Of a stretch of 64,000 nt of DNA, positions 22,571 through 32,364 are shown piece by piece; position 1 is the stretch's first letter; each line of letters begins with the position of its first letter. Both the position numbers and the translations under genes were made by a program. This stretch comes from Capitulum mitella. Taxonomy: Eukaryota; Arthropoda; Thecostraca; Pollicipedomorpha; Pollicipedidae. Location: assembly GCA_030062745.1 (NCBI GenBank), contig CP099850.1:8058538-8122537 (forward strand), in the 5' to 3' direction. Below the pieces are notes generated by a model, which was not told the DNA's origin, did not search any database, and saw only the letters and a list, made by a program, of their open reading frames with translations.

Positions 22571-22876
22571 TCAGGTTCGGATGCTTTGCTGAATCTTGTC
22601 CTCGAGACGGCCTGCGCGGATGGATTGATCTTGCGCGTTTACTGTATTGAAAGAGTCACAATTGCAGTTTTCACCAAGATACCATATCTTTCTTAACCAG
22701 GTAGAAAACTTCAAAACTTTTTTCCTCGTTTGCCAATCCGGCTTTTCGTCCGTTCCTTTACTTACGCCATTCAGACGAATGTGGAGGAGTTGGAGGCTGT
22801 ATTTTCCCATGCTGTGCAGCAAGAAAGCACTAGTACCATCCGACGGCATATTCCCTTTGTGTATTTTCGCAGGCAT
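22571..22876 (-). CDS. Unrecognised open reading frame
   Basis: 101 codons from an ATG at 22876, basic, with no family I recognise. It sits in the only CpG-bearing stretch of a CpG-poor region, which is the one reason to list it. It could be an unspliced exon or chance. Confidence 0.2.
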   Translation of the reverse strand: MPAKIHKGNMPSDGTSAFLLHSMGKYSLQLLHIRLNGVSKGTDEKPDWQTRKKVLKFSTWLRKIWYLGENCNCDSFNTVNAQDQSIRAGRLEDKIQQSIRT

Positions 22877-23951
22877 ATGTTTGAAATAATTATGTAAATT
22901 GGTAGAGTGTCGTATGGCATGAGGATTGTCTAGAAAATCCGGTTAACCTTTGACAGGTTTGTGTCCTATTTAGCTAGTATCGTGGTCAAAGCCTCAATAA
23001 AGGAAAGGTGGCGTAGGGAGTCTGCTCCCTTTGGGGGATTCAGTAGTAATGCTGCAGATACTCAAAATAGAACCTATAAATAGAGAGAGAGACTTTTCCT
23101 TTCACTGTCTGTAGGGTTGTGGCACTGGAGTACACTGTGTATGGTAGATAGCTGTCTGATAGATTAACATTACCAGAATATTGTATCAGTGCTGCCAGGA
23201 TGTATGCATGCAGAATGAGAGATTCCAGCTGCAAGATAGCAGATGGGAATATCCAAGTTTCATATTTTTTCAGATAGTCCCATACATTGAGAATGTAAAA
23301 TTGTATGTCACTCATGCTATGCACTTCTTCATGGGAGATTTTCTTAAGATGAACAAAGTCTCCTCTGAGTTTTACCCAGTTAGTTTTGTTTTGCCACTTG
23401 TAAGTGGCATTATATGTCATATTGTATGTAGGAGCCAGAAAGCTTATTTAATTGGCTCAGAAACTCCAGATATTTGTTTTTGGTCCAAAAAATGATAATT
23501 TTGTTTGGATCTCTTCAAACTTCTTTGTATCTTTTGCTGTAATCCAGAGCCTATCAGCTGCATTTTCGGTTCTCTGTGCATTTACTTTCTTCATGATGCT
23601 TGAAAGGAGTATATGTTTGAAAAATGGATATTTTGCAATTGGTCAGCATTATATTATCCAGTTTTTTTACTTTTGTGGTTCTCATGGAATTGCATATTTA
23701 ATGCATCTTTTTCTGCAACAAATATGTCATTAATTTTATTTGGCTCAAAACTGATCATGCAGAGTTATGCTTCTTATCATTCTGAACATGTTTGAGCACT
23801 GGCTTTGGTAGCATACTAAAGCTACATGTTTTCACATATTTTTTGTACTTTATGCAACTTCTCTGAAAGGCCATAATGTGTTCCTTTGTGTTGTTCAATA
23901 GACTTGCGACTAATCAAACTTGATTTTTTTTCTGCCAGGTTGTGCCAAACC

Positions 23952-24110
23952 ATGCAGAGACCAAGTCTGACTCTTGTTTTGTCTGGAATTTTCATAGCAT
24001 ATATCCTTCATTCATTATGGACTATAGCATCAATATTCTTACCACCAACATGTCATGACACATCCAAGGACTGTATTCAGTCACATCTCAGCACCAAGCC
24101 AAAACTGCAG
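23952..24110 (+). CDS. CLPTM1L: CLPTM1L exon 1
   Basis: ATG opens MQRPSLTLVLSGIFIAYILH, the N-terminal membrane anchor, followed by a short luminal CxxxxxDC stretch and KPKLQ, the family's exon-1 ending. The donor is GTAAGC, phase 0. Confidence 0.92.
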
Positions 24111-27100
24111 GTAAGCACATTGTTGTTTTATCCTGCTATTTTATGTATCATTTCAGCAGATATGCATCAAGGTTTATTTAGCTTTTTTACATCAGGATCA
24201 TATCTGCTTTGTCTTCTTTCCCACAAGCTGACTTGGGGGTCAAAGGTGCTACATAAGTGCACATGTGTACATAATTTTTATTTGCAGTTGCTGCTGTATC
24301 TGTCCACATCACCAGTGATTCAAAGGGAAAGTGACCTGGAACATCTGGGAAGATGGGCAAATTTGAACCTGACGGAACCAAAGGAAGAGTAAGCTAGATT
24401 CTGTTTTTACCAATAGCTTTAACCCTTTAAGATCCTATCGTCTTTTTGTTATAATTGGCATTGTTTTGCATTTCAAACTGTGTGCTCTTGCTGAAAGATA
24501 TTTTGTACATGTAAATGTATGTGTTATGTAATGGTTACAACTTTATGCTATTACTTTCCTCGTTTTGTCTTCCAAACTTTGTGAGCTTGCGTAAGCGTAT
24601 TTTTCATGCATGTGGACATGTCTTTGTAATAATGCAATGAAGAGAAGTGGTGAGAGCACAGTATGCCATGCAAGTGGAAAAAACACCATGCGCAGCACTG
24701 CAATACATCCCATTATGCATTGTTGCTAACATATATTGTATGTGGTATATGTAACTATTTATACTTATATGTCATACCAAGGGCATGCCAAAACCATACC
24801 AGAAAGAGCAATGCAAAAATTGCAAAGGCACTTCATTGCTTTCACCATTTTTCTGCATTGTTATAAATTCCCCTTATGATGCACTTCCATCCCGTGTGAC
24901 CAGGTAATAGCTTATCCCAAATTTGAACATTCATAAACAGAAGTTCAAATCTCACCAGCCCCTGCTATTTCCTCCTGTTTTTTTTTATGTTTTGAAGAAC
25001 ATTCCACCACAAGTTTTACTATACAGCCATAGCCAGGATCTTGGCTAAACAGATATCAAGTGAGCTATGCCTGCTGAAATTTTGGATTGCTTATTCTAGG
25101 AATGTAATGAGTTTACAGAAAACATGCTGCTGTCGGTCTTGCCAGAACAAAATCGAAATGACAGTTGTTACTACTAGCATACTTTTGAAGCTCTGCAGGC
25201 AGGCAGCAACTGCATGTTCTGCTACTCCCCAGACAGTTTGCAGTGCAGCTGCCCAGCCGGCAGCACATCCGCTCCGGCAGCCTGTTCCTGTATGCCTTCC
25301 TGACACCGATGCCGCCGGCCGGCCGGCGCTGGCAGGACATGCTCGGCAGCCAGCTGTCCACGTACGCGCGCGCCCAGCTCATCGAGAACCAGCTGCCGGA
25401 GACGGAGGCGTTTAACCTGTTGGGCGCTGACAAGGTGGGCGCGGCCGGCGGCGACAAATCGCGGCGACTCGGTCGCCGCTTTAGCTTGTCTTTGTTTAGC
25501 CGGCTGTGTCAGGTGCTGCGTGTATGATCGTGCGTGGTGGGAGGGTGAGATGTCGTATATCGAAGAGGATGAAAGCCTGAAATAGAGGCGACATCGAAGC
25601 AGACTGGCGTAAAAACGCGGGATGAAAGAACGACAATATGCAGACCATGAGACGTAGGATTCATTGCCTCCGAAAGTCACCAAGAACACTCGTACCTTCC
25701 CAAACAGGATGACCAGCCCTTCGTAATATAGTTCAGGCCTAGAATAGCTCCGAGAGCCCGCACGTGTTGACCAGTCCTGTGTGATGGTGTTCAGGCTAAA
25801 AAGAGCTCCGAGAAAAAGCCTCGTGGCGCTGTGAAGCCGATGCCGCACCTGCGGAGCCACGTGCCGCTGCTGCTGCTGGCCGAGCAGGCCGGTCTGCCGC
25901 GCTCCAACATGCCGCCCGACGTGGCCGCCCTGATCAACCAGCGCCTGACGCCGGAGGGCAGGTCAGCAGAGTCGCCCGGCCGGCGCTGATGCGTGCTGGG
26001 GCGCGGCTGTGGGGCTCACCGGTCATCAGAGCCAGACAGTCGGGGCACGGGTCATTCGCGTGTGAATTTGTTCATCGGGTGTCTTGAGGCTGCTTATTTA
26101 ACGTCTGCTATCAGTCCATCCATCATCTGCTACGTCTGTTTATGTGTACTGTGCAGCCGCTTCGTTTAATTACAAGACACTGTTGAAAGTCTATTCGTGT
26201 GCCAGACCGTGGTCTGTCGTTTGCTGTATGGTTGTCGTTTGACAGTCACGCGTCGATTTGCCGGCTATTTGTGCATTTGGGGTACCTGTGTTTCTGTCAT
26301 TGTTCTGTTTGCGTTCCTTTTGTTTGTTTGTGATGCACTTTTCTTGATCCCTGAGAGGAAATTTTGTTGTGGCATTCATTGTCGTTACGTTGTCTTAGCG
26401 ATCTGCTTTCGTTCTCTTTGCAGTCGGTCTACCATGTATTTTTGGTTCCCAGCACTTGTGTTGTTGTGTTGGCATTTTTCTGTGATTCCTCGGCACACCC
26501 ATGTGTACACGTCTGACACGTGGACTTGTCGGCCAGATACCTGCCTCTGGTCCGTCTGGACCAGCTGTCCACCCGCACGCGGCACATGGTGAAGATCGAC
26601 TCCGGACCGGGCGCTCTCATGAACGTCACCGTACGTCTGGAGCCGGCCAGTCTCGGCAAAATCAGGTCAGTGCGGCCCCGGAGCCAGAGCCGGGTCGCTC
26701 CTACCTTACGTCAGGTCATTACTGCTCTGGGACCAGGGCTGGGCCACTCCAGCCAGAGGTCAGGTCATCACTGCCCCAGAACAGCCAGGTCATTCCAGCC
26801 AGCCAAAGCTAAGTCAGTACTACCCTGGGAACGAAGCCAGGTCACTCCAGGCAGGTAAGGTCAGGTTGAGCACGTCAGACTCTCCTGAGTTTGGTAACCA
26901 AGCGCGAGGCTGTTTCGTCCCCCCCCCCTCCCCTTCTGCCTCATCCCTTATCCCTTACGTCTCTGTGCCGCAGGCTGTGGATGCAGTTTGAGCTGGGCAT
27001 GACGTCCATGCGCCAGCTGGGCTTCACCGAGAAGGACCTGGACGAGGTGAAGGGCATCTTCACCGAGACCAACATGTACCTGCTGCTGGTCACCATGTTC

Positions 27101-29425
27101 GTGGCTGCCATCCACGTGAGTCGCCGACAGCCGGCGCTGGGCAGCTGACAGCAGGCCGGTGTTCCTCAGTCAGATGTTCACTGCCCTTTTTGCACAGGAA
27201 GTATGTATGATCGCAGTGCGTTTCGGTTCTTTTGTACCTCATCTCATAGGGAGAGACTTCGGAATCACATGTGGAAACGGGGCATACATTACATATACCG
27301 TTCATTGGTTTAGCACGAAGAATGTGGGTGAACTGGTTTTCAGACGACCTCACTTTTCAAGCCCCTTTTTCCATTAGTGGCTGTCACTGACTGCGTGACT
27401 GTCAGACTGTCACAGTGACAGACTGTCAGACTGTCACAGTGACAGACTGTCAGATTGTCACAGTGACAGACTGTCACAGTGACGGACAGTGACTGTCAGA
27501 AGTCTTCAGGCAGCTGTTGATTCAGACACGCTTGATGGAAATAGCTGGCTGACTGATTAAGTGTTCGGTCAGCAGACCGAGACAGTCGCCTGACGCCCCG
27601 TCCGCCCGGCCGACAGCTGCTGTTCGACTTCCTGGCGTTCAAGAACGACATCCAGTTCTGGCGGCGCCGCAGCTCGTTCGCCGGCCTCTCGACCAAGGCC
27701 GTACTGTGGCGCGCCTTCTCGCAGATCATCATCTTCCTCTACCTGATGGACGAGGAGACCAGCTACCTGGTCATCGTGCCCATGGGCGTTGGCACCGTGA
27801 TCGAGGTAACGGGAGACGGCAGCGCCCGTCACGTCAGATAAAATGTTGGTCGAGGACCTCCGAGGAAAAAATCCGATTATGATAAACTAGTTATGTTTCT
27901 GTAGTCTTGCCAGTGGCTGGAAATTCTTTGAATGGTCTTGATAGCCGGCCGTGTTGCAAGTTAGCAAAGCTGAGTAATCATGTTGCTCCTGAAAATGTTG
28001 TAGCGAGAATGACGTCCGAAAAGTTTCACAGTAAGGACTTTGCAAACGCTGTTCCGTATAGTTCTGTTTTGCTTGTACATTTTGGGCACGCGCCTTGTTC
28101 AGGATGGGCCGATTACGTTTTTTCTTCCCTCTTATAATTTAGATAACATCGATAATCCAAAACAGCGGCCCGTATAAACATGTCGTTACGTCCACCCCCA
28201 GATCTGGAAGGTGTTCAAGGCGTTCCACATCTCGGTCAGCTTCGGCTTCCCGCCGCGCATCTCGTTCGGCGCGCGCACCTCGGAGGAGCTGCGGACGGCC
28301 GACTACGACTCGCAGAGCATGAAGTACCTCTCGTACCTGCTGTACCCGCTCTGCGCCGGCGGCGCCGTGTACTCGCTCCTGTACACCCCACACAAGAGGC
28401 GAGTTCGCCCGGCCGGCCGGCGATAGCGGGGCGTTCGGAAAACTCCGGGAAATACCGATGGAAGTTGGCTGTTTTGCTGCTTTTTCGAGCCTGGGCCGCG
28501 TCTGTCAAGTCAGCGTTTGCAGCGGTCCAGTCTCAGCGTTGCAGTTGATGGCGTAGTCCACTGGCTGCAAGACGGTAACATGTCATCTTTTAGTTAGCTG
28601 CTGCGGTATCGTGCTTCAGGCCCCAAGCCTCTGTCGCTGCGGGCCTCTTTTACCTCGTGTACCTGTCTCACCTCAGCTGGTGGACAACTGGTGTGTGTCG
28701 GACGCCGTTACTAACGTGTCCCGCCACTCCTCAGTTGGTATTCCTGGTGCATCCAGAGCGTGGTGAATGGTGTGTATGCCTTCGGCTTCCTCTTCATGCT
28801 GCCCCAGCTCTTCGTCAACTACAAGCTCAAGTCTGTGGCCCACCTGCCGTGGCGCGCGCTCATGTACAAGGTAAACTGCCACCCTGAAGAGGATGTTCAC
28901 ACATGGCATTGTGTTCTTGTTTTGTACTCTTGCTGCTTAAAGCTATTATTACACAGCCTCTGACGTCTCGATCCCGGCTTCCACGCCATATGCGCACTGT
29001 TAAGCGTTGGCCGCGCATGCGGTGCGCCTACGTGGTCTGTGTGTTATCTGTGCCCGGAGAGATATCACACTCGAAGGTCTCGAACGAGAAGACGTCTTTG
29101 GTGTTGATCTTCTGACCTCCGGGTTTGGTGAGTAAGGCTAGTGAGTGGGCTGCTCACCATTGTCGGCTAATTACTCGCCGTAATTCGACACTCCGCGTCG
29201 TTCCAGGCCTTCAACACCTTCATCGACGACCTGTTCGCTTTCATCATCACCATGCCGACGGCGCACCGCGTGGCGTGCTTCCGGGACGACCTGGTGTTCG
29301 TGGTGTACCTGTACCAGCGCTGGCTGTACCCGGTCGACCAGACCCGGCTGGACGCGGCCGCCAGCTTCGCCGAGACCAACGAGGTCTCCGAGACCAGCGC
29401 GGCCGCCAAGAAGAAGCACCAGTAG
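23952..29425 (+). CDS. CLPTM1L: CLPTM1-like protein (lipid scramblase family), complete gene span
   Basis: Ten exons (23952-24110, 24288-24388, 25233-25434, 25795-25961, 26537-26665, 26974-27115, 27617-27805, 28202-28398, 28735-28870, 29207-29425) join in phase to a protein of 546 residues; human CLPTM1L has 538. Family landmarks seen are an N-terminal membrane anchor, the segment before the membrane domain ending GFTEKDLDEVKGIF, then LLFDFLAFKNDIQFW, AMKYLSYLLYPLC-type sequence (here SMKYLSYLLYPLCAGGAVYS), VNGVYAFGFLFMLPQLFVNY and FIDDLFAFIITMPT. The family comprises polytopic ER membrane proteins; CLPTM1L is reported to scramble glucosaminyl-phosphatidylinositol. One intron (after exon 8) has a GC donor. 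Exons 1-2 lie in a CpG-poor block and the rest are GC-rich. Confidence 0.95.
24288..24388 (+). CDS. CLPTM1L: CLPTM1L exon 2
   Basis: The acceptor is tttgcag. It encodes LLLYLSTSPVIQRESDLEHL to EPKEE and ends in phase 2 at GTAAGC. Confidence 0.9.
25233..25434 (+). CDS. CLPTM1L: CLPTM1L exon 3
   Basis: The acceptor ctactccccag is chosen because it is the only one keeping phase. It gives EQFAVQLPSRQHIRSGSLFL and YAFLTPMPP, matching the extracytosolic beta domain of the family. Confidence 0.9.
25795..25961 (+). CDS. CLPTM1L: CLPTM1L exon 4
   Basis: The acceptor is gtgttcag. It begins AKKSSEKKPRGAVKPMPHLR; the EKKP motif and its position match human CLPTM1L. It ends in phase 2. Confidence 0.85.
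26537..26665 (+). CDS. CLPTM1L: CLPTM1L exon 5
   Basis: It encodes YLPLVRLDQLSTRTRHMVKI to LEPASLGKI, matching the family's YLP...DQLS segment. The donor GTCAGT is followed by repeated CAG-GTCA donor-like sequences to 26855. Confidence 0.92.
26666..26855 (+). repeat. Donor-like repeats after CLPTM1L exon 5
   Basis: CAG-GTCAGT is the real donor. It is followed by four CAG-GTCAyT/C copies (near 26711, 26757, 26785, 26838) spaced irregularly, ending in CAG-GTAAGG near 26851. Confidence 0.65.
26974..27115 (+). CDS. CLPTM1L: CLPTM1L exon 6
   Basis: The acceptor is gtgccgcag. It encodes LWMQFELGMTSMRQLGFTEK, DLDEVKGIF and the first membrane helix of the core (MYLLLVTMFVAAIH). Confidence 0.95.
27385..27500 (+). 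repeat. GTCACAGTGACAGACT repeat
   Basis: Short tandem units of TGACAGACTGTCAGACTGTC and variants, self-complementary in part (CTGTCACAGTGACAG), in CLPTM1L intron 6. Confidence 0.75.
27617..27805 (+). CDS. CLPTM1L: CLPTM1L exon 7
   Basis: It encodes LLFDFLAFKNDIQFWRRR, LSTKAVLWRAFSQIIIFLYL and VPMGVGTVIE, covering further membrane helices. Confidence 0.96.
28202..28398 (+). CDS. CLPTM1L: CLPTM1L exon 8 (GC donor)
   Basis: It encodes IWKVFKAFHISVSFGF to YSLLYTPHK and ends in phase 2 (AG). The next exon starts T-TGG, which only fits if the intron begins GCGAGT at 28399. The GT four bases later would break the frame. Confidence 0.93.
28735..28870 (+). CDS. CLPTM1L: CLPTM1L exon 9
   Basis: It encodes SWYSWCIQSVVNGVYAFGF (first codon split) to HLPWRALMYK, with a GTAAAC donor. 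Confidence 0.95.
29207..29425 (+). CDS. CLPTM1L: CLPTM1L exon 10 and stop
   Basis: The acceptor is cgttccag. It encodes AFNTFIDDLFAFIITMPTAH to LYQRWLYPVD, then a variable Ala/Lys tail and TAG at 29423-29425. Confidence 0.95.
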   Translation, partial: AFNTFIDDLFAFIITMPTAHRVACFRDDLVFVVYLYQRWLYPVDQTRLDAAASFAETNEVSETSAAAKKKHQ

Positions 29426-31524
29426 ACGGCGCGGCCAGGCAGGGTCTGCCCGGTGCCGGCGCTGGCCCCGGCGGCGCCGCGTCAGACCCTGGAGCCGGCC
29501 CGGTCACAAGAGATAGGCAGCTGCTGGGCGTTGGAGGGCCGGCCGGTCGGCTACCAGCGAGGTTTTTGGCTCTGTTCTCGCTTTTTCTGAGCGATTGCTT
29601 GGCCGTCAGCCTCTGGACGGGACCAGCGGCGGGCCGTCCCCCGGGCAGTCCCCGGGGTGGAGTGGGTTTGGGAGAGGTGTCGACGTCCGGAACAACTGCC
29701 ACAATGCTCACGGAGGGAGCGTTCATGCGCCACGAAACGAGTCAGCTTCGACGCACCACGGTCACGTGTTCACACGAGAGCGTGCTATGTTACACAACAA
29801 CCATAACGTTCACGGGAAGAGCGAGCTACAGGTGCGGTCTCTGAACGGTGGTGAAGGGCAGAGGGAGGGGGTAGTCTTTCCGAATGCCGGACGGTGGAGA
29901 GGGTGCGCGGATGTGTGGAGGCTCCGCCACATTGCCGTCTTCCGGTTTTGGGGCGGGGTATTGGTCGTGCGCGCGTGTTCCCGTGGTCGGGAGCTCCCAG
30001 CTGTGCTGTCCGAATGCCGTGGGTGGGCAGGTCGAGTCTCAACACGTGGCGGCCAGCAGGCCACGGGCCTCGTGTAGGGTCGTCGTAGTGCTGGCGTGCG
30101 ATCTGTTCGTTAGCTGCGAGGAGCTGCGGTGGGGTGGGATGCCTGCTCATTTTGCGTTCAGCGTGGTGTCGCGTGTAATTCCGTGAGGAGTCCGACAGCT
30201 CAGACTGAAATGCGACTTGATGGGCATGGGGACGGACACAAGGACAAGAACGTCCCGAGGACGGGGCAGAAAGGGCCACTTTCTGCCAGCGTGCGCCGGT
30301 GGCGGAATGGGTACTAGACGGTTGCGGTAATTCGCATCATGCCGTCGTAAGGAAGGCGTCAGGGGCTGTTGTTGCAGAATCTGCTCCCGTGATATACGTA
30401 CGGGCCCATGAGTCGGTCGGGTCTGAACCAGGTCCGTGCCTCGGGCCGGGCCGCACCACACCAGCGGTGGCCTGGCTCCTGCCTCCGTCGCCCAGCTGGA
30501 CGCGCGGACCGCGGGCTGACTGTTGGTCAATGTCTCCGCTGCCGCTGTTTGGTGTCAGGCTGGTGAGGAACAATCACAACGACAGACGTGGTGATGATGT
30601 TCTCGTCGTTCTTTGTATTTCCCTCGTCGTTCTACCGGCATTTGTATGTCGTCTTCGCTCTGTCCAGTGTCGCCTCTTAGCTCATAGTATATGTTTCGGT
30701 TGCTGTTACAAGTTCTTGTAGCGGTCGTGGTCACTGTGATGTGTAGTATGCGGGGTTTTGTTCGGTTGGGGGTACGTTGATACATGGACTGTGGCACAGA
30801 TCTCAAAACTTAGACAATTTTCAATCTTCCTCTCTTGTTTCCTCTTTCATTGGAGCTTAGTGAGCGATGTGTCATAGTTCTCCATCTTTATCGCAGGTGC
30901 TTTGGTGTTGCGTAACGTTTTTGTTATCAGAAAGCTATCGTGTGATATTCCCCAAGGTTGCGTCCTTTTTAGCGTGATGGCAGACCTCAGGGCGCGGAAG
31001 TCATCGGATGTGTATCGCCACTAGGTAGTATTGCTTGACCGAAATCCTAAGCATGCCTCTATCGTGACATAGCTGTTTGTCGGGTGGCCGCGGGGGCCTT
31101 CTCTGTCCGGCTGGCCGACTCTTCACGATATCAGTGCAGTCAACGTCACATCTCGGACTGCCAACTCCCGGCTCCCCTACTTAAGGCCCCTGACTGTCCC
31201 CTGCCGACTCCCGGCCTCCTGCTTCCGACTCGGCCCCGGCATCCTGCCACCGACTCCAGACTCCCAGCTCAATGTTCCCGTCTCCCGACTCCCGCCTCCT
31301 GGCTGCCGGCCTCCAGCTGCCTCGAAGCCCACGGGACCGAATACCTAGCGTACTGTTACGGTCCAATGCGGCCTGTGTACCTTAGGGCCGACCTATGGAC
31401 GCCTGCTGTACTACAAGTGCCCGGCCTCTGGACGTGTGCGCCTCGCGTACAATGTGTGGCATTTATTCTTGCTTCGCTATGGGGGTTTCATGTCTGTGTT
31501 GATTTGTTTAAGTATTCTAATAAA
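29426..31524 (+). other. CLPTM1L 3' untranslated region
   Basis: No other gene is seen here. The first AATAAA downstream of the stop is at 31519-31524. The segment holds a cytosine-rich degenerate repeat of about 15 bases (CCGACTCCCGGCTCC-like) at about 31140-31330. Confidence 0.5.
31519..31524 (+). promoter_or_regulatory. PolyA signal, CLPTM1L
   Basis: AATAAA is the first canonical hexamer downstream of the CLPTM1L stop, giving a 3' untranslated region of about 2.1 kb. Confidence 0.55.
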
Positions 31525-32340
31525 GTTTTATGTTAACATGTTTTTTTCCGGCAAAACGTGCGGCATGTGTAGGTCGGCTCGGAGCGATGCGTGTGCACTT
31601 GTGCACGTGTGCAACACGGAGGCTAGGGAGATTTCGGATTTTGAATAGGCTGCCAGAAATGGAAGCTCTCTTCATGCGATCCTTATGTGACGCAAAACCA
31701 ATACGGTCTGGCGTACGCGGCATCAGAGAATGTTTCTTGGGGGCTGCTGAATCCTGTCATTGGGCGCACATCCCTACATTGCTCTGGCACATATTTTAAG
31801 CCAAACCGGCCAGCCTTTCAAAAGAAAAACCGGGGTTTAATTCACGTGGTTTTCCAGCACATAAGTTGAAATTAAGGTTAACTCATACGTTTGGACATGT
31901 GTTCATGTCCAAGCATGGTGGCTCCACACAATATTCTGACACTGCTAATAGTCATTACCATCCACATACCTACCTTAAGGCTCGTAAAGCTAATAAAAAT
32001 ACTGAGGGCAAAAAAACGATTGATTTGCTTGCAATATGGCCAGTAAAGCTTCTTGTTTATGTGGGCATCTGGAATGTCCCTTTGCCTGCATTTATATGCA
32101 CTTTGATGTTGTACTTGTTGCTATACAGATCTGGTTGGTCTTTATGTCTGGTTCCATGTTTTCTGTTTTTCCTCTCTTTACATTTGCTTCCTTGTTTTTT
32201 TTTTAATTTGCCTACTAAACAGTGACCTCATTTTTCATGTGAACTCCATGTATTTTAATTTGTGTGGTCATTTGTTAATTTATGTGGTCATTTCAGATCC
32301 AAAATCCACCAGAAGCACAGTTGACTGCTTCACAGGCATC
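31525..32340. other. Intergenic region, CLPTM1L to MRPL13
   Basis: Begins CpG-normal and becomes CpG-poor from about 31990. It contains the MRPL13 promoter by position. No TATA box stands out and no other feature was recognised. Confidence 0.45.
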
Positions 32341-32364
32341 ATGTCTTCCATGCAAAGGGCAAAG
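32341..32364 (+). CDS. MRPL13: MRPL13 exon 1
   Basis: Eight codons, MSSMQRAK, followed by GTGAAT. It is phase 0 and joins QWATFARIW of exon 2, as in other MRPL13 proteins. Confidence 0.85.

Larger units (their letters stand above)
19046..23951. other. AT-rich region upstream of CLPTM1L
   Basis: No certain gene. From about 20100 it is AT-rich and CpG-poor, interrupted by a MITE at 21430-21755 and a CpG-bearing segment at 22560-22930 with a 101-codon minus-strand frame. The CLPTM1L promoter must lie near its end, but no TATA or initiator stands out. Confidence 0.5.

Noticed and set aside
23040-23420. 126-codon minus-strand frame upstream of CLPTM1L
   Set aside because: AT-rich, no domain, no supporting splice signals, and inside the CpG-poor upstream block.
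29125-29844. 239-codon frame over CLPTM1L exon 10
   Set aside because: Out-of-frame reading of the last exon and its GC-rich 3' untranslated region.
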